NCBI GenBank assembly: GCA_034408745.1
Contig: JAWXCM010000221.1
Location: forward strand, 1 to 19,026
Length of the DNA: 19,026 bases
Direction: 5' to 3'
Source of the DNA: JAWXCM01 sp034408745
GTDB lineage: Bacteria > Acidobacteriota > Terriglobia > Bryobacterales > Bryobacteraceae
This document shows, piece after piece, positions 6,637 to 12,992 of this stretch. The first letter of the stretch is position 1. Every line of letters begins with the position of its first letter. The notes beneath the pieces are model-generated. The model did not search any database. It saw only the letters and a list, made by a program, of their open reading frames with translations, and was not told where the DNA came from. Made by a program: the position numbers and the translations under genes.

Positions 6637-7375
6637 CGGCGCGGGCCGGCGCTGCCGGGCGTGGTATGCGATGCTGCTGCGGCTGTATCCAGGGCCTTTC
6701 CGTGAGCGTTTCGGCGAGGGGATGGCGCAGACGTTTCACGACCTGTGCCGGGAGCGCAGGAACGCCAGGCGGGGACTGCACGGGCTCGCGCTGTGGATCT
6801 TTTTCGAGACGTCGGTGGGAATCGTCAGGGAGAACACAAGCCATATGTCGCAACTGGGAAAGACGATGCTGCGTGTGGCGCTGGGGGCGCTGGCTGTGTT
6901 GATGGTGCCGCTGGTGGCATCGCAGGTGGTGGAGGGATGGAACTGGGACGCGCGAGCTTTCGTGTTCGTGTATGTCCTGTTCTTCGGGACGGGGATGATG
7001 TATGCGGCGATCGCGAGGAAGATGGGCGCGTGGTCGTACAAGGCGGGCGTTGGTTTGGCGCTGGTGGCGGGGTTCGCCCTGGGGTGGTCCAACATGGTCC
7101 ATGTCGCGGACTCGGAAAATCCGGCGAACCTGGTGTACTACAGCGTGCTCGCGGTGGGGGGCGTTGGGGCCTCAATGGCGCGGCTGGAGGCGCGAGCGTT
7201 GGCTCGCACGTTGTTCGCGATGGCGGCGACGCTTGCGGTGATTGCCGTGTTGCTGCCTTCGGGCGCACCGCCGTACCTTGCGCGGAATATGGCCGTCCTG
7301 CATGGCGTGTTCGTGACGTTGTTCACCGCGTCAGGTCTGCTGTTCCGGCACGCGAGTTTGGCGGGATCGAAGTAA
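6626..7375 (+). CDS. Multi-pass membrane protein co-expressed with PadR
   Basis: The 249-residue product starts with a cytoplasmic segment containing LLRLYPGPFRERFGEGMAQT (17-36), a motif shared with the N-termini of acidobacterial PadR-associated permeases. About six hydrophobic segments follow (roughly 81-103, 110-130, 138-156, 168-184, 192-211, 222-241). It lacks the large periplasmic MacB-like and FtsX domains of those permeases, so it is not a full transporter. The start is ATG 6626, which overlaps the padR end by 11 bases and has GGAAGGA ten bases upstream. The overlap means expression follows PadR control. Its function is unknown; a membrane sensor or stress-response role is only a guess. 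Confidence 0.85.
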   Translation: MATDGAGRRCRAWYAMLLRLYPGPFRERFGEGMAQTFHDLCRERRNARRGLHGLALWIFFETSVGIVRENTSHMSQLGKTMLRVALGALAVLMVPLVASQVVEGWNWDARAFVFVYVLFFGTGMMYAAIARKMGAWSYKAGVGLALVAGFALGWSNMVHVADSENPANLVYYSVLAVGGVGASMARLEARALARTLFAMAATLAVIAVLLPSGAPPYLARNMAVLHGVFVTLFTASGLLFRHASLAGSK

Positions 7376-7683
7376 GACCGAGGCCGATTACAAATCAGCC
7401 GCCGGTTTGACTGTCCACCGGGTTTTGGCCGGGGTTACCTGGTGTAGAAGCCATCCCTTACGACGACATCACTGATTCTAAGGGTGAGCCAGGGCCAACC
7501 GTGTCCGGATGGTCGGCCATCCGGAAGGAAGCAGCTTGAGGGTATAGTCGCCCTGACATCGAACTGCCGGTGCGGACCGGAACCGCCAGGTCGGTTGGGC
7601 TCCGTCTCACAACTCTGACTCAACGTCGACTCAACGGCGCGTTCAGCGGCCGGGGCGCCGAAACGGGATGGGCATCTCGGACA
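7376..7683. other. Intergenic region with a perfect hairpin
   Basis: No gene is supported in this stretch. It contains a 9-bp perfect stem-loop (7504-7525) and a short direct repeat, GACTCAACG twice (7617-7625 and 7628-7636, period 11). No intrinsic terminator with a T-run is visible after the membrane-protein gene. Confidence 0.4.
7504..7525. repeat. Perfect 9-bp inverted repeat with TCGG loop
   Basis: TCCGGATGG (7504-7512) and CCATCCGGA (7517-7525) are perfect complements around a 4-base loop. There is no following T-run, so it is not a standard intrinsic terminator. It could be an operator, an RNA stem or mobile-element debris. Confidence 0.5.
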
Positions 7684-7917
7684 CTACCGAGCTTGCCGGC
7701 GCTTCGACAAACTCGCAGCCCGGGCGGCCTCAGAGAGGATTCGAAGTGCCCTGTTTACCCGGGAAGACATCCATGAGGTCAGGCTCGATGAGCACCAGAT
7801 TCGTGCCTGCGGTGGCCTCGCCGAGGTATTTACCCGAACACCATTCTTAAGCTGCGAAAGATCGTATTCTTCTCGCATTTCACCGTCGCGATCAGCCACG
7901 ACTGATTTCTTCTTCAT
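7684..7917 (-). pseudogene. Antitoxin partner of the BrnT-like toxin, with two compensating frame changes
   Basis: From ATG 7917-7915 the 77-residue frame starts MKKKSVVADRDGEMREEYDL and ends VNRALRILSEAARAASLSKR. Both match short DNA-binding antitoxins of the kind whose genes follow brnT-like toxins. The middle (about residues 29-52) makes no sense in this frame, but the next frame gives GKYLGEATAGTNLVLIEPDL followed by MDVFPG, exactly the expected core. One base lost in the G-run near 7830 and a second indel near 7765 therefore scrambled the core while restoring the C-terminal frame. The start overlaps the toxin relic by 26 bases. It is probably non-functional unless the sequence contains errors. 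Confidence 0.6.
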
Positions 7918-8153
7918 ACTGTTTTTGCTCTGTCGCCGCTGCCAGGCGAGCGTTAGTTATCCGAATCTTTCCTCCGCGCTCGCAATGAGCAACGAAAATC
8001 AGATGCCCCTTCATTGTATGGCGAGTGGTGATCCCGGTGCTCGTTCAGGGAATGGCCGGGATCGGGACAGGTGGTTGCGAGCGGATCGAGGAACACAGCC
8101 GAGCCGTCATCATTATTATTGACAATATTTGCTTTAAATTTAAAGTCGGGCAA
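7892..8153 (-). pseudogene. BrnT-type toxin relic
   Basis: The N-terminal part reads KFKANIVNNNDDGSAVFLDP, then LATTCPDPGHSLNEHR (8145 down to about 8034). After a frame change near 8032 it continues ITTRHTMKGHLIFVAHCERG, then GKIRITNARLAAATEQKQYE and EEISRG, stopping with TGA at 7894-7892. This is the BrnT pattern (VFxDPLAxxxPDPxHSxxEER, GxLLxVxHxERGxxIRIISARxAT, E-x-x-x-YE). The N-terminal FxWDxxKAxxNxxKHGVSFEEA segment is shortened by deletions, and a 1-2 base indel separates the halves. It is therefore dead as written. The downstream antitoxin frame overlaps its end by 26 bases, the normal toxin-first order of BrnT/BrnA-like loci. Confidence 0.65.
8132..8145. repeat. AT-only-core palindrome near the BrnT-like start
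   Basis: CTTTAAATTTAAAG is a perfect 14-bp palindrome inside a markedly AT-rich patch (about 8108-8145) of an otherwise GC-rich window. It lies at the 5' end of the decayed toxin gene. It could be an operator of the TA promoter or simply coding sequence for DFKFK. Confidence 0.45.
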
Positions 8154-8300
8154 TCGTCGGATCGGGCTCGCCCAGGGGATACGTTAATCCCGCTGGAGTG
8201 AGATATCCGGTCGGTATCGTGCTTCGGCTGCGATGCCGGTGACAGAAAGTACCAAAAGCAGACCTCGGATGGAGGTATAGGAAGAACTGGTCACTTGATC
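8154..8300. other. Spacer between the BrnT relic and the PEP-CTERM relic
   Basis: No frame with family resemblance is seen. The PEP-CTERM-like coding sequence seems to lack its 5' end and signal peptide here, so the junction may be a deletion point. Confidence 0.3.
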
Positions 8301-9035
8301 GATCTCCTCTGTCGAGCCTTACTGCCTTGTTCCGGGGACGTCGTACGAACTGCCCGGCTCGGCCGTGAACGGAGCGTTCCTGGGCTCACTGCTTCCGGGC
8401 GACACCATGCAGTCGGGACCCTTTTGCCCTGACGGACGCGAGCTACAACACTGATGTTCCGGGCAGGTATCTGTTCCGCGTGCGGAATGGTGGGCAAGTG
8501 GTACCGGGCCTCACCGAGAACAACCCACTTCCGCCGACGCAGATCCTCCCGGGGGATCCCGAGCATGGAATCGCACCCGTTTCCCAGTTTTTCAACTTCA
8601 CGAGCGGGCAGTGGGCGGATCCACCGAACACGCATGGCTTTGATTATCAAAGCATCGGTCCATCTCTGTTCACGGGTGTGGGCTTGCCTGCCGGCTTCCT
8701 GTATCCCTTCGACGTATGGTGTGGGGCTGGTTTTGGCACCCACCTGGGCTGGTTTAAATGGCGGCGACACGGTGGATTTTCTGGCTCTTCTTTCCGGCGG
8801 ACTGCGGTCGTTTCGGATCAGGGGGATTAATCCGCGGTTCGACTCGACTTTGAATCCGAATGGGTTTCCCACTCAGCTGTTTTTTGATCAGCCTTCTGGA
8901 AATTCGTTTACCATGACTCCGCTTCCCAGTGATGTCCCGGAACCGGGAAGCCTGTTGTCTGTTGTGCTCGGCGCCCCGGTCCTTTTGCGACTGGCTCATG
9001 GGGGCTTCTCCTGGGGCTGGCCGAGGCGGCATTGA
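8300..9035 (+). pseudogene. PEP-CTERM-type exported protein, broken by two homopolymer frameshifts
   Basis: Three plus-strand frames join into one protein. The first is VPGTSYELPGSAVNGAFLGS with LLPGDTMQSGPF (8329-8423). The second runs from ALTDASYNTDVPGRYLFRVR through FNFTSGQWADPPNTHGFDYQ to FGTHLGWF (8424-8755). The third is NGGDTVDFLALLSGGLRSFR through LNPNGFPTQLFFDQPSG to a C-terminal VPEPGSLLSVVLGAPVLL, a short basic end and a stop at 9033-9035. The VPEP motif, hydrophobic stretch and basic tail are a PEP-CTERM sorting signal. Each shift equals one extra base in a homopolymer (TTTT at 8421-8424, AAA at 8756-8758). No start or signal peptide is visible upstream, so the 5' end is missing or further shifted. 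Confidence 0.6.
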
Positions 9036-9040
9036 GAGGC

Positions 9041-9100
9041 CGCGCAGGCCTGGGGTCCGGCCTGGGGGCCTGCCCCCCTGTGCCCATTGGGGTGCACTGG
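9041..9100. repeat. GC-rich cluster of inverted repeats between PEP-CTERM relic and serine hydrolase gene
   Basis: CAGGCC (9045-9050) pairs with GGCCTG (9059-9064). GGGGGC (9064-9069) faces GCCCCC (9072-9077), and GTGCCC (9080-9085) can pair with the downstream GGGGTGCAC with one bulge. GGCCTGGGG occurs twice (9048-9056 and 9060-9068). This resembles a strong structured terminator or repeat unit, but without a T-run. Its role is uncertain. Confidence 0.4.
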
Positions 9101-9141
9101 AGGACGGTGGAAGCCGGAACTTATGGGGCAAGATAATTCGT

Positions 9142-10311
9142 ATGGCTGTTATGGCTTCTTTCCGGTGGCTTTTGACTATGGTGTTCCTGACGGCGCAGGT
9201 GAATGCTCAGGCGATACCTGGCGGCGCGGCGATCAATGACGAAGTGAAGAAGATTATGGCTCGCACGCGAGCTAACGGAATGGCGGTCGCGGTGATTGAC
9301 AGGGGCAAGGTGGGCCATGTTCGGGCCTACGGGATTCGGAATGCCCGGGGAGAGCCGCTTACTCCCGACACGGTGATGTACGGTGCGTCGCTGACCAAGA
9401 CGGTCTTCGCCTACACGGTGATGCAGCTGGTGGATCAGCGCAAGCTTAAGCTGCAGGCGCCGATACGGGATGCTCTCGACAAGCCGCTGCCTGAGTATGG
9501 CCCGGACCCGGTTTTTCCGGACAAGTACGGACCATATAAAGACCTGGCGAGCGATTCGCGGTGGGAAAAGATCACGCCGTGGATGTGCCTGACGCATTCG
9601 ACGGGATTTAACAATTTCTGGTTTATCGAGCCCGACCGAAAATTGCGGATTCATTTTGATCCGGGCTCGCGCTACAGCTACTCGGGTGAAGGCTTAATTC
9701 TGCTGCAATTTGCGATTGAACGCGGGCTGGGGCTGGACGTGGGGGAATTGACGAAGGCGAATTTCGACCGCCTCGGGATGACGCGCACGAGCCTGATTTG
9801 GCGTAACGATTTCGCGGAAAATCTGGCGGATGGCTGGAACGATCAGGGGCAGCCGCAGAAACACGACGACCGGAGCAAGGTGCGCGCGGCTGGTTCGATG
9901 GACACTACGATCTCAGATTTGTCGAAGTTTGTGGCAGCGCTGGTGCGCGGGGACGGACTTAGCAAGGCGTCGCGGGCTGAGATGACGAAGCCGCAGTTGC
10001 CGATTCGGACGGCGCATCAGTTTCCGACTTTCGCCGCGGATTTGCCGGCCGACCGGCAGCGTAAGAACCTTGCCGCGGGGCTCGGCGTGGTGGTTTTCAA
10101 CGGTCCGCAGGGGCATGGTTTTTACAAGGGCGGACATGACGGACAGACCGCGAACACGATGGTTTGCGTTGAGGCCCGGCAGCGGTGCGTGCTGATTCTT
10201 GCCAACGATGTTCGGGCGGAGGCGGGCTTCGGAGATTTGGTGCGGTTTATTCTCGGCGATACCGGGGTGCCTTTTGAATGGGAGTATGGGGACAATGCCG
10301 GCAAGTCCTGA
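9142..10311 (+). CDS. Exported serine hydrolase of the beta-lactamase/class C PBP fold
   Basis: The 389-residue protein begins with a Sec signal peptide (hydrophobic WLLTMVFLTAQV, cleavage likely after VNAQA). The catalytic serine is in S-x-x-K, GASLTK (S83, K86). The second motif lies in RYSYSGEG (Y180, with Ser-Gly in place of the usual x-Asn), and the third is a C-terminal KGGHDG in place of KTG. This combination is common in class C beta-lactamase-like esterases and peptidases of Acidobacteria and does not by itself mean antibiotic resistance. The start ATG 9142 gives the best signal peptide; the frame is open further upstream, but that sequence is the PEP-CTERM relic in another frame. 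It stands alone, and converges with the SRPBCC gene 46 bp away. Confidence 0.9.
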   Translation: MAVMASFRWLLTMVFLTAQVNAQAIPGGAAINDEVKKIMARTRANGMAVAVIDRGKVGHVRAYGIRNARGEPLTPDTVMYGASLTKTVFAYTVMQLVDQRKLKLQAPIRDALDKPLPEYGPDPVFPDKYGPYKDLASDSRWEKITPWMCLTHSTGFNNFWFIEPDRKLRIHFDPGSRYSYSGEGLILLQFAIERGLGLDVGELTKANFDRLGMTRTSLIWRNDFAENLADGWNDQGQPQKHDDRSKVRAAGSMDTTISDLSKFVAALVRGDGLSKASRAEMTKPQLPIRTAHQFPTFAADLPADRQRKNLAAGLGVVVFNGPQGHGFYKGGHDGQTANTMVCVEARQRCVLILANDVRAEAGFGDLVRFILGDTGVPFEWEYGDNAGKS

Positions 10312-10324
10312 GGGAGTACGCCAT

Positions 10325-10342
10325 GTGCCTGGCAACAGGCGC
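10325..10342. terminator. Hairpin with GCAA tetraloop between convergent genes
   Basis: GTGCCTG (10325-10331) and CAGGCGC (10336-10342) pair over 7 bp (one G-T wobble) around a GCAA tetraloop, centred in the 46-bp gap between two convergent genes. GNRA loops make such stems very stable. There is no T-run on either side, so a bidirectional terminator or transcript-end stabiliser is plausible but unproven. Confidence 0.45.
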
Positions 10343-10357
10343 CGGACTACATCCTTG

Positions 10358-10837
10358 TTATCGAATTACCGGACCGGAAGCATCAATGAGCTTGCCCAGA
10401 TGGAGTTCCAGCGCCTTCTGGCGGAACGAGAAGATTTGGTTTAGTTGAGCGCGAACCATGGGGTGCGCGATCTCGCCAGGGGGCGACATGGGCAGGGCGT
10501 AGTCGACGTGATCGGTGACGACGGTCCCGCGGGTGGTCTCGCGAAATTCGTGCCGGTGGCGCCAGAGCTGGTACGGGCTGACCAGCGCCTCGTCGACAAA
10601 CATGTGCGGCGGGTTATAGGCCGAGATTAGCGACTTCCAGGGCAGGTTAAGTCCGAACACGCGCACCCGGTATTCAATTTCGAGACCGCGGCGCATGTTG
10701 CGGTCCGTGCTCACGATTTGAAAGCCCATGGACGGCGGTGTAATTCGGGCGAGATTCGCCGGATCCTGGAAAAAGCGAAACACGTCCTCCAGCGATCCTG
10801 GTGCGATGACTTCCGCGTCGAGTGTGTGGATGCGCAT
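10358..10837 (-). CDS. SRPBCC-fold (START/Bet v1-like) ligand-binding protein
   Basis: This 159-residue protein shows the SRPBCC pattern: a first strand (RIHTLDAEVIAP), the helix-loop SLEDVFRFFQDPANLARITP (15-34) typical of polyketide-cyclase/dehydrase-like members, a beta sheet ending in VDEALVSPYQLWRHRHEF and VVTDHVDYALPM, and the long C-terminal helix (LNQIFSFRQKALELHL). Members bind hydrophobic ligands or act as cyclases; no catalytic residue can be assigned here. Its ATG (10837-10835) directly follows the stop codon of the TMTC-like gene (10840-10838) without a gap, so the two are translationally coupled in one operon. The ligand and the functional link to the membrane protein are unknown. 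Confidence 0.88.
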   Translation of the reverse strand: MRIHTLDAEVIAPGSLEDVFRFFQDPANLARITPPSMGFQIVSTDRNMRRGLEIEYRVRVFGLNLPWKSLISAYNPPHMFVDEALVSPYQLWRHRHEFRETTRGTVVTDHVDYALPMSPPGEIAHPMVRAQLNQIFSFRQKALELHLGKLIDASGPVIR

Positions 10838-12310
10838 TTATTGCAACGCGGCTCTCTGCTCCGGCGTGTAGCGGCAGTTCGGCGGCACCGGGGTGGGCAC
10901 GCCGAGACGCTTCAGGTTCAGGCGCGCTTCGAAGGAACACGCGTCGGCCGCGAGCGCCCGTTCAAAGTCGGCCTTCGCAGCCGCGTCCTGCTTCAGCATG
11001 GCCAGCGCGACGCCACGATTGCTCATCGCTTCCGCGCTTCCAGGTGCCAGTGCCAGCGCCCTGCCGAATTCCTGCAACGCTTCCGCCGGGCGGTTGAGAG
11101 CCAGATATGTCCTCCCCAGTTCGGATGCCACGCCGGGGTCATCCGGGGCAATATCTTTGGCGCTCTGGAGCACGGGAATCGCTTCTGTGGGCGGCAGTGC
11201 CCTTGCCAGTTGCACGCGCGGGCGGAGCTTGCGGGGCGAGTTCTCTACGGCCTCTGTCCAAAGACGGGTGTTATCGCGCCACACGCGGTCTCTGCCGGCC
11301 GCCAGCAGCAACAATATCAGGCCCACCACCTTGTATGTGGTCTGTGAACGGTGCTGCGCCCACAGTCCCAGAGCCGCTGCAATCGCGACCATGGGCAGGT
11401 ACATACGACGCTCGGCGATGAGGTCGTTGGTGGGCAGGATCGACGAAGTGGGGAGCAGAAAGACCAGTGCTGCCAACACCCAGAAACCCCAGGCCGCCTG
11501 ACGGAAGTGCCGCAGCGCGAAGCCGGCAAGCGCAAGCACCGGAATCCAGGCCAGCGACCACCCAGCCGGCAGATCGTGATCGACGGTCTGGCCCCAGGGC
11601 ACAAAGACCAGCGACACATATCGCACGATGGCGAGCCCCTCGCTGGCCAGGTACTGCAAAGGCGTATAAAGCGCCTGCGCACCCGCCTGCGACCCGGCGA
11701 TGGAGTTGGCCATTCGGAGCGTATAGACACCCGCGGCCAGAGACATGGCAAACATCGCACCGATGGGCCGCCACTCGCGGGCATTGCGCGAGATGGAAAA
11801 ATGCAGCAGGGCAAAGAACACCGGAAGCGCCACCGCTTCTTCCTTTGCCCCGAGGGCAAGCGCGCACCAAACCACGGTCCACCAGTGCCGGCCGCGGAGC
11901 CAGTCGCGTATGGCGAGCAAAGCGAACACGGTCATCAGCAACGTGGACCGTGCCCAGACATAATGCACGGCCTCCGACTGGATGGGGTGGAGCGCGAAAA
12001 TGAGCGTCGCGAACATAGCCGCACGGGCGGGAAGTATGCGCCTCAGCGTGTCTCGGCAAAGCCATACCGACAGCAGGTGGAGGCCGACATTGACCGCGTG
12101 AAATGCCGCCGGGTGCTGTCCGTTCAGCCGGAATGTCAACCATGTCAGCGGACGCGTTACGGGTTCGGCGGTAAAAATAGCGAAGTCGTCAAACGTGAAC
12201 GGAGCGAGAAGCGCCGTGCAGTACACGGCCGCGGCAAAGAGCACCTCCATCCAGGTGGGTGACACCTCGCGGTCCGGTGGTACGATTTGTGTTTCGACCC
12301 TGTTTGCCAT
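10838..12310 (-). CDS. TMTC-like polytopic membrane protein with C-terminal TPRs (putative GT-C glycosyltransferase)
   Basis: The 490-residue product has about eight to ten hydrophobic segments in residues 20-370. An acidic pair (D41-D42, in FTFDDFAIF) sits in the first outer loop, as in GT-C-fold glycosyltransferases. Other family-like segments are VTRPLTWLTF (51-60), HAVNVGLHLLSVWL (71-84) and ALHPIQSEAVHYVWARS (106-122). About three TPRs lie at roughly 380-470 (for example GVASELGRTYLALNRPAEAL). This layout resembles the eukaryotic TMTC O-mannosyltransferases and their bacterial relatives, so transfer of a lipid-linked sugar is plausible but not shown. I chose ATG 12310; the open frame runs on to 12538 with non-membrane, Arg/Ser-rich sequence. 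The first gene of the pair with the SRPBCC gene. Confidence 0.82.
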   Translation of the reverse strand: MANRVETQIVPPDREVSPTWMEVLFAAAVYCTALLAPFTFDDFAIFTAEPVTRPLTWLTFRLNGQHPAAFHAVNVGLHLLSVWLCRDTLRRILPARAAMFATLIFALHPIQSEAVHYVWARSTLLMTVFALLAIRDWLRGRHWWTVVWCALALGAKEEAVALPVFFALLHFSISRNAREWRPIGAMFAMSLAAGVYTLRMANSIAGSQAGAQALYTPLQYLASEGLAIVRYVSLVFVPWGQTVDHDLPAGWSLAWIPVLALAGFALRHFRQAAWGFWVLAALVFLLPTSSILPTNDLIAERRMYLPMVAIAAALGLWAQHRSQTTYKVVGLILLLLAAGRDRVWRDNTRLWTEAVENSPRKLRPRVQLARALPPTEAIPVLQSAKDIAPDDPGVASELGRTYLALNRPAEALQEFGRALALAPGSAEAMSNRGVALAMLKQDAAAKADFERALAADACSFEARLNLKRLGVPTPVPPNCRYTPEQRAALQ

Positions 12311-12311
12311 G
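12308..12311. promoter_or_regulatory. Shared divergent start codons (CATG)
   Basis: The four bases CATG hold the ATG of the plus-strand endonuclease III gene (12309-12311) and, read on the other strand, the ATG of the TMTC-like gene (12310-12308). If both starts are right, there is no intergenic DNA, and each promoter must lie within the other gene's coding sequence. Neither start has a strong Shine-Dalgarno, so alternative starts slightly inside either gene cannot be excluded. Confidence 0.5.
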
Positions 12312-12992
12312 CCAGCTACCCCGCCGTCCAAAGTGCCCAAACCCCGCACCGTGCCGCAACGCCGCGAACGCGTGCAGAAGATCCTTGAGGGCCTCGACAC
12401 GCTGTATCCGAATGTTACGTGCGCTCTAAACCACCGTAACGCGTGGGAGTTGCTGGTCGCTACCATTCTTTCCGCGCAATGCACGGACGAGCGCGTCAAT
12501 AAAGTCACGCCCGGTCTCTTCGCCAAATACCCAACCATCCAGGACCTGGCGGCAGCCAGTCAGGAAGAGGTGGCGCAGGACGTGAAATCGACCGGTTTTT
12601 TCAATAACAAATCGAAGAGCATTGTGGGGGCGGCCCGAATAATCCTGCGCGATTTCGGAGGCGAAGTGCCGCGTTCGATGGAGGAACTGCTGACCGTCCC
12701 CGGAGCCGCGCGCAAAACTTCCAACGTCGTACTGGGCACCTTCTATGGCATCGCAAGCGGCGTGGTGGTGGATACGCACGTGTCGCGGCTGTCGGCCCGC
12801 CTCGACCTCTCAAAACAGACCACAGCCGAGAAAATCGAGCAGGATTTAATCAAGATCCTCCCACAAGAGCGGTGGATTTCGTTCTCACACCAGTTGATTC
12901 ACCATGGCAGGAGCCTGTGCGTGGCGCGCAAGCCGCGCTGTGCCGACTGCCTGCTGGACCCCATTTGTTTCGCGAAGGATAAAACGCTATGA
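12309..12992 (+). CDS. nth: Endonuclease III, DNA glycosylase/AP lyase
   Basis: This 227-residue enzyme excises oxidised pyrimidines and cleaves AP sites in base excision repair. Seen in order are the HhH-GPD core starting at WELLVATILSAQCTDERVNK (46-65), the helix-hairpin-helix LLTVPGAARKTSNVVL (128-142) with catalytic lysine K136, VDTHVSR with catalytic aspartate D155, and the C-terminal 4Fe-4S cluster cysteines C204-x6-C211-x2-C214-x5-C220. Length and motifs are complete. The hairpin reads PGAARKT instead of the more common PGVGRKT. The stop overlaps the tldD start by four bases (ATGA), making it the first gene of a four-gene operon. The start at 12309 overlaps the divergent gene's start codon. 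Confidence 0.96.
   Translation: MPATPPSKVPKPRTVPQRRERVQKILEGLDTLYPNVTCALNHRNAWELLVATILSAQCTDERVNKVTPGLFAKYPTIQDLAAASQEEVAQDVKSTGFFNNKSKSIVGAARIILRDFGGEVPRSMEELLTVPGAARKTSNVVLGTFYGIASGVVVDTHVSRLSARLDLSKQTTAEKIEQDLIKILPQERWISFSHQLIHHGRSLCVARKPRCADCLLDPICFAKDKTL

Noticed and set aside
6135..6902. 255-residue plus-strand frame with a CRTCH (heme-like) motif at its beginning
   Set aside because: It runs through padR and the membrane-protein gene in a wrong frame with low-complexity Gly/Arg; a single CxxCH by chance does not make a cytochrome.
7617..7636. Direct repeat GACTCAACG twice with period 11
   Set aside because: Only two 9-bp copies in a gene-free region; too little to support a CRISPR, iteron or operator call.
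8291..8872. 193-residue minus-strand open frame across the PEP-CTERM relic
   Set aside because: The plus-strand pieces match a PEP-CTERM protein after two one-base corrections; the minus frame has no recognisable pattern.
9142..10311. Serine hydrolase as an antibiotic-resistance beta-lactamase
   Set aside because: The S-x-x-K fold family includes many esterases and peptidases; the second and third motifs (YSG, GGHDG) fit the broad class C-like hydrolase group, not a specific resistance enzyme.
11351..12262. 303-residue plus-strand open frame opposite the TMTC-like gene
   Set aside because: Shadow frame of a GC-rich membrane-protein gene; its composition (Arg, Gly, His, Gln) is typical of antisense translation, and no domain is visible.
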